From positions 9,528 to 73,527 of the forward strand of contig JBDHTJ010000001.1 in the NCBI GenBank assembly GCA_039808585.1: a stretch of DNA of 64,000 nucleotides, given 5' to 3'. Position 1 is the stretch's first letter, and every line of letters starts with the position of its first letter. The notes under the pieces were generated by a model. That model searched no databases and had not been told where the DNA came from. It was given only the letters and a program-made list of their open reading frames with translations. Of this stretch, positions 17,726-25,017 are shown piece by piece. The position numbers were made by a program, and so were the translations under genes. This stretch comes from AWTP1-13 sp039808585. GTDB taxonomy: Bacteria > Pseudomonadota > Alphaproteobacteria > Rhizobiales > Hyphomicrobiaceae.

Positions 17726-17875
17726 GGTCTTATGCATCGAGGATGTCGTGCTGCAAGCCCATGCGGTGCCTCGTCGTCGGTGTCTTGAAGCCATCGGAAA
17801 GCCGGCCACACGCGTCCTCGCCGGGCCGCGCACGATCGCTGGCGCCTTTCCTCCAGAAACCCGTGATCCCGCTCG

Positions 17876-18343
17876 ATGCTGAAGCAACCGCGAAACTATG
17901 CGCTGGAGCGCGAGATGGCCCTTGCCGAAGGCCTGCGCGATGTCGCCTCCGAACTGCGTCTCATCGAGGCCGCCGATCTCATCGCCTTCATCCGCACCGA
18001 GCAATATGGCAATCTGGCAACCCTCGTGGCCTCTTCGGCCGAGTGCTACTTCCTGCCCGGCACCGTGAAGTTCGGTCAGTCGGGCGATATCGACGTGCGC
18101 TGGGGCGGCACCCCGGTCGTCAGCCTCGACATGGAATTCAAGCATCAGGGCGTCAGCGTCTATTTCCGCTTGCGCTTGGAGGCTCTGCAAGCCGGGGTCG
18201 AGATCACATACATCGCCTTCGATAACAGTGCCGCCGATCCCGACGCCAATACCCGACGCCTCGTCGAGGCCATCACGGATGCACGCACCAGCCCGATCCG
18301 AGCCTATGCGCAGAAGGCGCCGAGCGCTGGAGCCGCGCTGTAA
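17876..18343 (+). CDS. Conserved-looking protein of unknown function inside the flagellar locus
   Basis: A 155-residue soluble protein with no signal peptide or membrane segment. The N-terminal half is helical (ALAEGLRDVASELRLIEAAD) and the second half contains likely beta strands (CYFLPGTVKFGQSGDIDVRW; VSLDMEFKHQGVSVYFRLRL). I do not recognise the family. It lies between flhB and flgB, a position where rhizobial clusters also carry an unassigned gene, which suggests a motility role by context only. An in-frame ATG at 17915 has a better ribosome-binding site (GGAG 8 nt upstream) than the ATG at 17876 and may be the true start. Confidence 0.65.
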   Translation: MLKQPRNYALEREMALAEGLRDVASELRLIEAADLIAFIRTEQYGNLATLVASSAECYFLPGTVKFGQSGDIDVRWGGTPVVSLDMEFKHQGVSVYFRLRLEALQAGVEITYIAFDNSAADPDANTRRLVEAITDARTSPIRAYAQKAPSAGAAL

Positions 18344-18370
18344 ATCGCCCCACCCAGCCATGCTTTCAGC

Positions 18371-18388
18371 ATGCGAATCGATTCGCAT
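18371..18388. promoter_or_regulatory. Perfect 18-bp palindrome with two adjacent GANTC sites upstream of flgB
   Basis: ATGCGAATCGATTCGCAT is fully self-complementary and contains GAATC (18375-18379) and GATTC (18380-18384), both targets of the alphaproteobacterial CcrM methylase. It lies 28 bp after the preceding gene and 160 bp before the flgB ATG, next to an AT-rich stretch (about 18410-18440) that could hold the promoter. A role as operator or methylation-sensitive site is inference. Confidence 0.55.
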
Positions 18389-18547
18389 CGCCGGGCCGCG
18401 GACCTCCGACAAATTCGTTAAATTTTTCAAATTGCTCTAAGGAGCCCTGAAAGCTTCGGCCGCTATTCCCGCGCATGCCTGATCGCAAGCTTGAGACAAG
18501 ATTACACGACTAGCCTGCGACAGCTTTCCTCTCTCCGGTCGCGGCCC

Positions 18548-18931
18548 ATGACACAAGTCTACCTGTTCAGCCTCGCCTCGCAGCACAACCGCTGGCTCTC
18601 CACGCGGCAGGCCACGGTTGCCACCAACGTGGCCAACGCCAACACGCCGGGCTTCAAGGCGCAGGACGTGGCGCCCTTCGAATCCGCCCTCGATGCCGCC
18701 CGCATCTCCATGTCGGCCAGCAACACCAAGCACATGCAGATGGGCGAGACGCAGGTGCGGGAGGGCGAAAAGGTCCAGGGCCAGGACAGCTGGGAAGTCA
18801 CGCATTCCGGCAACAGCGTCAACCTCGAGCAGGAGCTGATCAAGGCCGGCGAGATCAACCGCACCTACCGTCTCAATGCGAGCGTGGTGAAAACCTTTCA
18901 CCGCATGATCCTCGCCAGCACGAAGGTGTAA
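18548..18931 (+). CDS. flgB: Flagellar basal-body rod protein FlgB
   Basis: A 127-residue proximal rod protein. The rod signature reads ATVATNVANANTPGFKAQDV and the C-terminus is the matching end helix NLEQELIKAGEINRTYRLNA. The ATG at 18548 (MTQVYLFSLASQHNRWL) is chosen because it gives the normal FlgB N-terminus; an upstream frame extension to 18491 is non-conserved. It heads a compact rod/ring operon, with flgC 6 bp downstream. Confidence 0.93.
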   Translation: MTQVYLFSLASQHNRWLSTRQATVATNVANANTPGFKAQDVAPFESALDAARISMSASNTKHMQMGETQVREGEKVQGQDSWEVTHSGNSVNLEQELIKAGEINRTYRLNASVVKTFHRMILASTKV

Positions 18932-18937
18932 CGCATC

Positions 18938-19360
18938 ATGGCCGTCGATCCACTCCAGTCGATCCTGCGCATTGGCGCCTCGGGCCTCGAGGCGCAAAGC
19001 GTGCGCATGCGCGTGGTGTCGGAGAACATCGCCAACGCCAACTCGACAGGCGCCACGCCCGGCTCCGATCCCTACGTCCGCAAGATGGTGACGTTCGAGA
19101 ACCAGCTCGACGACATCGAGGGCACGAGCGGCGTCCGCGTCTCGGGCGTCGAGACCGTGCGCTCGGCATTCCGCATCGAGCACATGCCGGGTCATCCCGC
19201 CGCCGACGAAAAGGGCATGGTCAAGCTGCCCAACGTCGACGTGATGGCCGAGGTCGCCGACATGCGCGAGGCCAACCGCTCCTATGACGCGAACCTGCAG
19301 CTGATCAAGCAGGCCCGCGACATGATCAACATGGCCATCGACATGCTCAGGAGCTCGTGA
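18938..19360 (+). CDS. flgC: Flagellar basal-body rod protein FlgC
   Basis: A 140-residue rod protein. The N-terminal signature is SGLEAQSVRMRVVSENIANA followed by NSTGATPGSDPYVRKMV, and the C-terminal helix is VADMREANRSYDANLQLIKQ. It sits 6 bp after flgB. Its stop codon overlaps the ATG of fliE by one base (TGATG). Confidence 0.94.
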   Translation: MAVDPLQSILRIGASGLEAQSVRMRVVSENIANANSTGATPGSDPYVRKMVTFENQLDDIEGTSGVRVSGVETVRSAFRIEHMPGHPAADEKGMVKLPNVDVMAEVADMREANRSYDANLQLIKQARDMINMAIDMLRSS

Positions 19361-19677
19361 TGATCGAGAGCCTCAAGTCGCTCAGCATCAATCCTGCCGT
19401 CACGGGCGAGCTCGAGATGGTGCCCGTGCGCCCCACCGCCGGCCCCGGCGAGGTCGCGGGTGCCGACTTCGGCGCGCTGCTCGGCGACCTTTTCGCCTCT
19501 ACCGCGGACAGCGTGAAGAAGGCCGAGGCGGTTTCCGTGGCGGGCATCAAGGGCCAGGCCACCGTGCAGCAGGTCGTCGAGGCGGTGATGAACGCCGAGC
19601 AGTCGCTGCAGGGCGCCATCGCGGTGCGTGACAAGGTTGTTACGGCTTATCTCGAGATCAGCCGGATGCAGATCTGA
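19360..19677 (+). CDS. fliE: Flagellar hook-basal body complex protein FliE
   Basis: A 105-residue MS-ring/rod junction protein. The C-terminal half matches FliE (VQQVVEAVMNAEQSLQGAIA, then VRDKVVTAYLEISRMQI). The ATG at 19360 has AGGAG 7 nt upstream and is preferred to the GTG at 19357. It is the adaptor between FliF and the proximal rod and is exported early. Confidence 0.92.
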   Translation: MIESLKSLSINPAVTGELEMVPVRPTAGPGEVAGADFGALLGDLFASTADSVKKAEAVSVAGIKGQATVQQVVEAVMNAEQSLQGAIAVRDKVVTAYLEISRMQI

Positions 19678-19689
19678 AGGAGTTGAGAA

Positions 19690-20472
19690 GTGAGAGCGCT
19701 TGCCATCGCCGCCACGGGCATGAATGCCCAGCAGACCAACGTCGAAGTGATCGCGAACAACATCGCGAACATCAATACGACAGGCTACAAGCGCGCCCGC
19801 GCGGAATTCGTGGATCTCCTGTACCAGGCCGAGAAGTCTGCCGGTGCTCCCACGCGCGGTGGCGGTGAACCCGTGCCCGAAGGCATCCAGATCGGGCTCG
19901 GTGCCCGCACCGCGGCCGTCCGCAACCTGCACATCCAGGGTTCGCTCACCCAGACCGGCAACAAGCTCGACGTCGCCATCAACGGCCGCGGCTGGTTCCA
20001 GGTCGCCGGTCCCAACAGCGAGAACCTCTATACGCGCGCCGGCTCGTTCAGCAAGAACGCCACGGGCCAGATCGTCACGGCCGACGGCTATGTCGTGCAG
20101 CCCGCGATGACCATTCCGGCCACGGCCACGGATGTCACCATCAACGAGACGGGCCAGGTCTACGTCACGCTCGGGGGCGCCACCACGCAGACCCTGCTCG
20201 GCCAGTTCGTCGTGGCGAATTTCGCCAATGACGCGGGCCTCGATCCGCTGGGCGGCAATCTCTTCCGCGAGACCACGGCGTCGGGCACCGCCACGCTCGC
20301 CGTCGCGGGTGATCCCGGCTACGGCACCATCAACCAGGGATATCTCGAGAACTCCAACGTCGATCCGGTGAAGGAGATCACCGAACTCATCTCGGCCCAG
20401 CGCGCCTACGAGATGAACTCGAAGGTGATCACGGCCGCAGACGAGATGTTCTCAACCATCGCCAAGCGGTGA
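19690..20472 (+). CDS. flgG: Flagellar distal rod protein FlgG
   Basis: A 260-residue distal rod protein with the N-terminus MRALAIAATGMNAQQTNVEV and NNIANINTTGYKRARAEF, a FlgG-specific central region (QIGLGARTAAVRNLHIQGSL), and the C-terminus VKEITELISAQRAYEMNSKV. The start is a GTG with AAGGAG about 10 nt upstream. The length is standard. Confidence 0.96.
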   Translation: MRALAIAATGMNAQQTNVEVIANNIANINTTGYKRARAEFVDLLYQAEKSAGAPTRGGGEPVPEGIQIGLGARTAAVRNLHIQGSLTQTGNKLDVAINGRGWFQVAGPNSENLYTRAGSFSKNATGQIVTADGYVVQPAMTIPATATDVTINETGQVYVTLGGATTQTLLGQFVVANFANDAGLDPLGGNLFRETTASGTATLAVAGDPGYGTINQGYLENSNVDPVKEITELISAQRAYEMNSKVITAADEMFSTIAKR

Positions 20473-20477
20473 ACGGC

Positions 20478-20972
20478 ATGAAGCGGGTTATCGGCGGTTT
20501 ATGGCTTGTGGCGCTTCTGGCGCAGTGCGCTGTGCTGCTTGGCGCGACCCCGGCGGCAGCACAGCCCGCCCAGCCGCAGCCCGAGATGCTGCTGCCCGTC
20601 CCGGCAGTCACCATCTATCCCAACGACGAGATCAGCGAGGAGCACATCACCGACCGCGCCTTCATCGCCTCCACGGTAACGCGTGGCTCTGTCCAGGAAG
20701 ACCGGTCCGGCGTCATCGGCAAGGTCGCCAAGCGTACCCTGCTCAAGGGCCAGCCCATACCGCTCAACGCCGTGCGCGAGCCTTATCTCGTGATCAGCGG
20801 CAAGCCCGCCACCGTCGTCTTCATGGAGGGCGGCCTCACCATCACGGGCCAGGCGACGGCCCTTCAGAGCGGCGCGGTGGGAGACAGCGTCTCGTTGCGC
20901 AACGCGGAAAGCGGCCTGCAGATTCGCGGTGTTGTCGCAAAAGATGGAACAGTGAGGATCGGAAGCCCTTGA
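20478..20972 (+). CDS. flgA: Flagellar P-ring assembly chaperone FlgA
   Basis: A periplasmic chaperone of about 164 residues with an N-terminal signal peptide (VIGGLWLVALLAQCAVLLGA) and a SAF-type domain (TRGSVQEDRSGVIGKVAKRT, then LLKGQPIPLNAVREP). It ends in the conserved GDSVSLRNAESGLQIRGVVA region that FlgA proteins share. It is at the short end of the family, as in rhizobia. The start could be the GTG at 20469, which overlaps the flgG stop, or the ATG at 20478. It assists FlgI polymerisation into the P-ring. Confidence 0.9.
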   Translation: MKRVIGGLWLVALLAQCAVLLGATPAAAQPAQPQPEMLLPVPAVTIYPNDEISEEHITDRAFIASTVTRGSVQEDRSGVIGKVAKRTLLKGQPIPLNAVREPYLVISGKPATVVFMEGGLTITGQATALQSGAVGDSVSLRNAESGLQIRGVVAKDGTVRIGSP

Positions 20973-22078
20973 TGCGGTCATGGCTTGCCATCTGCGTGTT
21001 TCTGCTCGGCGTCGGCTGGATCGTTCCCGCCGGCGCTCAGACGCGTGTGAAGGACATCACCACCGTGCAGGGCGTGCGGTCGAACCAGCTCGTCGGCTAC
21101 GGCCTCGTCATCGGCCTCAACGGCACCGGCGACACGCTGCGCAACGCGCCCTTCACGCAGCAATCGCTCCAGTCGATGCTCGACCGCATGGGCGTCAATG
21201 TCCGCAACGCGCAGGCGCGCACGCGCAACATCGCGGCCGTCATCGTCACCGCCGAGCTGCCGGCGTCCGTCGGCAAGGGCTCGCGCATCGACGTCACCGT
21301 ATCCTCGCTCGGTGACGCGACGTCGCTCGTCGGCGGCTCGCTCATCCTCACGCCGCTGACCGCCGCTGATGGCCAGGTCTATGCCGTGGCGCAAGGCCCC
21401 CTCGCCGTCAGCGGCATCTCCGCCGGTGGCAAGGCCGAATCCGTTACGCAAGGTGTGCCCACCACAGGCCGCATTCCCAACGGCGCCAGCGTCGAGCGCG
21501 AGGCCGTCGGCAACTTCCCCGAAGAGAAGGAATTCGTCCTCGAGCTCCGCAACCCGGACTTCAACACCGCCGTGAAGCTGGCCGACGCCATCAACGCCTA
21601 CGGCGCCCAACGCTACGGCATGCGCGTTGCGCGCGAGGATGACCTGCGCACCGTTACGCTGCGCAAGCCACCCAAGATCAGCGCCGCCCGCTTCATGGCC
21701 GAGGTCGGCAATCTCAATGTCCAGGCCGATACGCCCGCCCGCGTCATCATCGACGAACGCACCGGCACCATCGTCATCGGCAAGGATGTGACTGTTTCGA
21801 CGGTCGCCGTTGCGCACGGCAGCTTGACCGTGCGTGTAACGGAGACGCCCAGGGCCAGCCAGCCCAATCCCTTCTCACGGGGCGAGACGGTGGTGTTGCC
21901 CGAAACCCAGGTCGGCATCGACGAGAAGGACGGCAAGCTCGCCATCGTCAGGGGCACGAACCTGCAATCGCTGGTCAGCGGCCTCAATCGCATGGGCCTC
22001 AAGCCGCAGGGCATCATCGCCATCCTGCAGGCCATCAAGTCGGCAGGGGCGTTGCAAGCGGATCTGGTGGTGCAATGA
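20972..22078 (+). CDS. flgI: Flagellar P-ring protein FlgI
   Basis: A 368-residue periplasmic P-ring subunit. It has a signal peptide (MRSWLAICVFLLGVGWIVPA, cleaved near AGAQ) and the family start TRVKDITTVQGVRSNQLVGY followed by GLNGTGDT. The C-terminus KPQGIIAILQAIKSAGALQA is also diagnostic. The ATG shares its A with the flgA stop (TGATG). It forms the bushing around the rod in the peptidoglycan layer. Confidence 0.96.
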   Translation: MRSWLAICVFLLGVGWIVPAGAQTRVKDITTVQGVRSNQLVGYGLVIGLNGTGDTLRNAPFTQQSLQSMLDRMGVNVRNAQARTRNIAAVIVTAELPASVGKGSRIDVTVSSLGDATSLVGGSLILTPLTAADGQVYAVAQGPLAVSGISAGGKAESVTQGVPTTGRIPNGASVEREAVGNFPEEKEFVLELRNPDFNTAVKLADAINAYGAQRYGMRVAREDDLRTVTLRKPPKISAARFMAEVGNLNVQADTPARVIIDERTGTIVIGKDVTVSTVAVAHGSLTVRVTETPRASQPNPFSRGETVVLPETQVGIDEKDGKLAIVRGTNLQSLVSGLNRMGLKPQGIIAILQAIKSAGALQADLVVQ

Positions 22079-22869
22079 AACGGATCGTGACAGGCAGCCT
22101 GCTGCTCACCCTGACCCTCACCGCTCTCGCAGCCCCGGTGCTCGCGCAATCCGGATGGGCGCCGACCGTGACGCCGATCGAGGCCAAGACCGAGCCCCTG
22201 CCGCGTATGCGCGGCCCGCAAAGATCGCAGCCGGGTGAGGATGCGCCGGCGAACCTGCCCACCGACAAGGCGGAGTTGCCCCTCCTGCCGTTGCCCTTCG
22301 CCGACCAGCGCCGGCAGGTGCGCGATATCGCAGCCCAGGGCAAGCCCGAGGCGATACCCGCCAAGAGCAACACGCCGCAGGCACCCGCGCAGCCTTCCGC
22401 GCCTGCAGCCGCACCGCTCGAGACACCGCTTGCCAAGGGCTACTGTGCCAACATCGGCACGCTCGCGAGCGACGCCAAGTTCGCATGGCAGAAGAAGGCC
22501 ATCGCCGAACTCGCCACGGAACTTGATGACCGCATCGCCAGGCTCGAGGCCAAGACCGAGGAATACAAGGCGTGGCTCGCCCGCCGCGACGACTTCGCCA
22601 AGCGCGTGACCGACAATCTCGTCGTCATCTACTCGCGCATGCGGCCCGAAGCCGCCGGCCAGCAGCTGATGGCGATGGACGAGGAGACGGCGGCGGCGGT
22701 CATCATGAAGCTCGATCCGCGCATCGCCAGTGCCATCCTCAACGACATGAACGCCCAATATGCAGCCCGCCTCACGTCCATCATCAGCGGCGCGGCCAAG
22801 GTCAAGGACACGCCCGCTGCCAAGCCCACAGGGCCAGGACCAGTGCCGGCGCCGGAGAGAAAATCATGA
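22075..22869 (+). CDS. motE: MotE-like periplasmic motility chaperone
   Basis: A 264-residue exported protein with a signal peptide (LLLTLTLTALAAPVLAQ), a Pro/Ala-rich linker (residues 40-120), a coiled coil (TELDDRIARLEAKTEEYKAW) and a C-terminal MgtE-N-like segment (YSRMRPEAAGQQLMAMDEET, then AAAVIMKLDPRIASAILNDM). In Sinorhizobium, MotE lies at the same flgI-flgH position and is a chaperone for MotC. The identification rests on this context plus the MgtE-N-like end. It overlaps flgI and flgH by 4 nt each. Confidence 0.85.
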   Translation: MKRIVTGSLLLTLTLTALAAPVLAQSGWAPTVTPIEAKTEPLPRMRGPQRSQPGEDAPANLPTDKAELPLLPLPFADQRRQVRDIAAQGKPEAIPAKSNTPQAPAQPSAPAAAPLETPLAKGYCANIGTLASDAKFAWQKKAIAELATELDDRIARLEAKTEEYKAWLARRDDFAKRVTDNLVVIYSRMRPEAAGQQLMAMDEETAAAVIMKLDPRIASAILNDMNAQYAARLTSIISGAAKVKDTPAAKPTGPGPVPAPERKS

Positions 22870-23603
22870 GATCCCGCAGCAACATCCTCGTCCCGCTGGC
22901 CATGTTCGCGGCGACCGCGCTGACAGGCTGCGCCGACAAGATGGCAGACTTCAACAAGGAGCCTGCCCTGACGCCGGTCGGCGCCGGCCTCAAGCCTAAT
23001 CGCGTTGCCGAACTCAGCGACACGCCGCCCCCGATGCCGCAAAAGCGCGGCAACTCCCTCTGGACCGATTCCGGTAGCGACCTCTTCCGCGATCCGCGCG
23101 CCAACCGCGTGGGCGACGTCGTCACCGTGAAGATCGCCATCAAGGACAAGGCCTCGCTCGACAACACCTCGCAGCGGTCCCGCGACAGCAAGAACAATCT
23201 CGATCTCTCGAATTCCTACGACCTCTCCTACGCCAATGGCAATTTCGCCGGCAAGGGCAGTGGCAAGGTCGGCAGTGATATCTCCTCGGGCACCTCCACC
23301 AAGGGCGCAGGCGCCATCACGCGCTCGGAAAGCATCGAGCTTCTGGTCGCCGCCGTGGTATCGGAGGTGCTGCCCAACGGCAATCTGGTCGTCAGCGGCA
23401 CGCAGGAAGTGCGCGTGAACCAGGAGGTGCGTGTGCTCAACGTCGCCGGCGTTCTGCGGCCGCGCGACATCGCCACCGACAACACCGTCTCCTACGACAA
23501 GATCGCGGAGGCTCGCATCTCCTACGGCGGCCGTGGCCGCGTCAGCGAAGTGCAGAACCCTGGCTGGGGACAACAGCTGATCGACCTGTTCGCACCCTTC
23601 TGA
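22866..23603 (+). CDS. flgH: Flagellar L-ring lipoprotein FlgH
   Basis: A 245-residue outer-membrane lipoprotein. The lipobox is LTGC (signal LVPLAMFAATALTGC), and the FlgH core includes SLWTDSGSDLFRDPRANRVG followed by DVVTVKIAIKDKASLDN and, at the C-terminus, YGGRGRVSEVQNPGWGQQLI. It forms the L-ring around the rod. The ATG overlaps the motE stop as ATGA. Confidence 0.96.
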   Translation: MRSRSNILVPLAMFAATALTGCADKMADFNKEPALTPVGAGLKPNRVAELSDTPPPMPQKRGNSLWTDSGSDLFRDPRANRVGDVVTVKIAIKDKASLDNTSQRSRDSKNNLDLSNSYDLSYANGNFAGKGSGKVGSDISSGTSTKGAGAITRSESIELLVAAVVSEVLPNGNLVVSGTQEVRVNQEVRVLNVAGVLRPRDIATDNTVSYDKIAEARISYGGRGRVSEVQNPGWGQQLIDLFAPF

Positions 23604-24169
23604 TGGCCAAAGACAGCAACAAGGACAAGGATAAGGAGGCCCCGCCCGCCAAGGGCGGAGGCTTCATGTCGACGCTGATCGGCTTCCTCATCATCACAGG
23701 GCTTGGCGTCGGGGCCGGCGGACTGTTCGGCATCCAGGCCGCGCAGAAGATCGGGCCCAATGCCAAGAAGCCCGACGCCAAGGCGCATGCAGCCGCCAAC
23801 GACCAGCACGGCAGTAAGGATAGCCACGGCGGCGACAAGGATGCACACGCCAAGGATGCCAAGGGCAAGGACGGGAAAAGCCTTGGTCCACGGCTAGTTA
23901 GCTTCCCGCCCATCGTCACCAATCTACAGCAGCCGGAAAAGGTCTGGATTCGAATCGAGGCCTCGGCTGTGATGGAGGGCGACAATGTCGACAAGCTGAC
24001 GGGGCAACTCGTCGAAGACATCGTCGCCTACTTCAAGACCTGTTCGCTCGACCAGATCCAGGGCGGCAGCGGTTACCAGTACATGCGGGAAGACCTCAAC
24101 GAACGCGTGCGCGTGAGAGGGCAGGGCAAGGTGCGAGACTTCGTGCTCCAATCCTTCATCGTGGAATGA
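23603..24169 (+). CDS. fliL: Flagellar basal body-associated protein FliL
   Basis: A 188-residue single-pass membrane protein. A basic cytoplasmic head (KDSNKDKDKEAPPAKGGGFM) precedes the helix LIGFLIITGLGVGAGGLFGI. A long Lys/Asp/His-rich linker (residues 50-90) follows, then the stomatin-like periplasmic domain ending FVLQSFIVE. The linker is unusually charged (repeated KD/KDA and HG steps) compared with a typical FliL. It supports stator function. It overlaps flgH by one base and fliP by 4 nt. Confidence 0.92.
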   Translation: MAKDSNKDKDKEAPPAKGGGFMSTLIGFLIITGLGVGAGGLFGIQAAQKIGPNAKKPDAKAHAAANDQHGSKDSHGGDKDAHAKDAKGKDGKSLGPRLVSFPPIVTNLQQPEKVWIRIEASAVMEGDNVDKLTGQLVEDIVAYFKTCSLDQIQGGSGYQYMREDLNERVRVRGQGKVRDFVLQSFIVE

Positions 24170-24906
24170 TCGGCAGGCTCCTCCTCGGCCTGGGACTGCT
24201 CGTGTGCATGGCGGTGCCGGCCACCGCGCAGATTCCATCTCTCGACCAGCTTGTGCCGCCTGGCGATCCCACCGCCTCCGGGCGGATCATGCAGTTCATT
24301 GCGCTCCTCACCGTGCTGTCGGTGGCGCCTGGCCTCCTGATCATGGTGACGAGCTTCACGCGCATCGTGATCGCGCTGTCGTTCCTGCGCTCGGGTCTGG
24401 GTCTGCAGACGACGCCCGCCAACATCGTGCTCGTCAGCCTCGCGCTGTTCATGACCTTCTACGTCATGGGCCCCACCTTCGACCGCGCCTGGAACAACGG
24501 CGTGCAGCCGCTGATGAAGCGCGAGATCACCGAGCAGGAGGCCTATCAGCGCATCACGCAGCCATTCCGGGTCTTCATGCGGGCGAACGTGCGCGAGAAG
24601 GACCTCAACATGTTCACCGAACTCGCCAGCGAGACTTTGAAGCCCAAGCAGGGCGATACCGAGATCGATCTGAGGATCCTCATCCCCGCTTTCATGATCT
24701 CGGAGTTGCGCCGCGCCTTCGAAATCGGCTTCCTGGTGGTGCTGCCGTTCCTCGTCATCGACATGATCGTCGCCACCCTCACGATGTCGATGGGCATGAT
24801 GATGTTGCCGCCCACCGTCATCTCGCTCCCATTCAAGGTGCTGTTCTTCGTGCTGATCGACGGCTGGAACCTCTTGATCGGAGGCCTGATCCGGTCGTTC
24901 GTCTAG
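24166..24906 (+). CDS. fliP: Flagellar export gate protein FliP
   Basis: A 246-residue protein with a cleavable signal (LLLGLGLLVCMAVPATAQIP), as is usual for FliP. It has four membrane segments and the signatures LLIMVTSFTRIVIALSFLRS and GMMMLPPTVISLPFKVLFFV. With FliQ and FliR (not in the window) it forms the export pore. It ends the flgB-to-fliP unit; the ATG overlaps the fliL stop. Confidence 0.96.
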   Translation: MIGRLLLGLGLLVCMAVPATAQIPSLDQLVPPGDPTASGRIMQFIALLTVLSVAPGLLIMVTSFTRIVIALSFLRSGLGLQTTPANIVLVSLALFMTFYVMGPTFDRAWNNGVQPLMKREITEQEAYQRITQPFRVFMRANVREKDLNMFTELASETLKPKQGDTEIDLRILIPAFMISELRRAFEIGFLVVLPFLVIDMIVATLTMSMGMMMLPPTVISLPFKVLFFVLIDGWNLLIGGLIRSFV

Positions 24907-24912
24907 CCCCGC

Positions 24913-24933
24913 ACAGCCACCTCGTCTGGCTGT
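24913..24933 (+). other. Hairpin between fliP and fliF
   Basis: A 7-bp perfect stem, ACAGCCA/TGGCTGT, with a 7-nt loop begins 7 bp after the fliP stop. No U-tract follows, so it is not a good intrinsic terminator; it may stabilise the 3' end or attenuate read-through into fliF. Confidence 0.4.
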
Positions 24934-25017
24934 TGCAACTCCCTCTTCCCGGCAATCCCCACGCAAGCTTCGCGTCCCACAGTGCGGGCTCCAACCAGAA
25001 CTCGCGCGGGAACCTGA

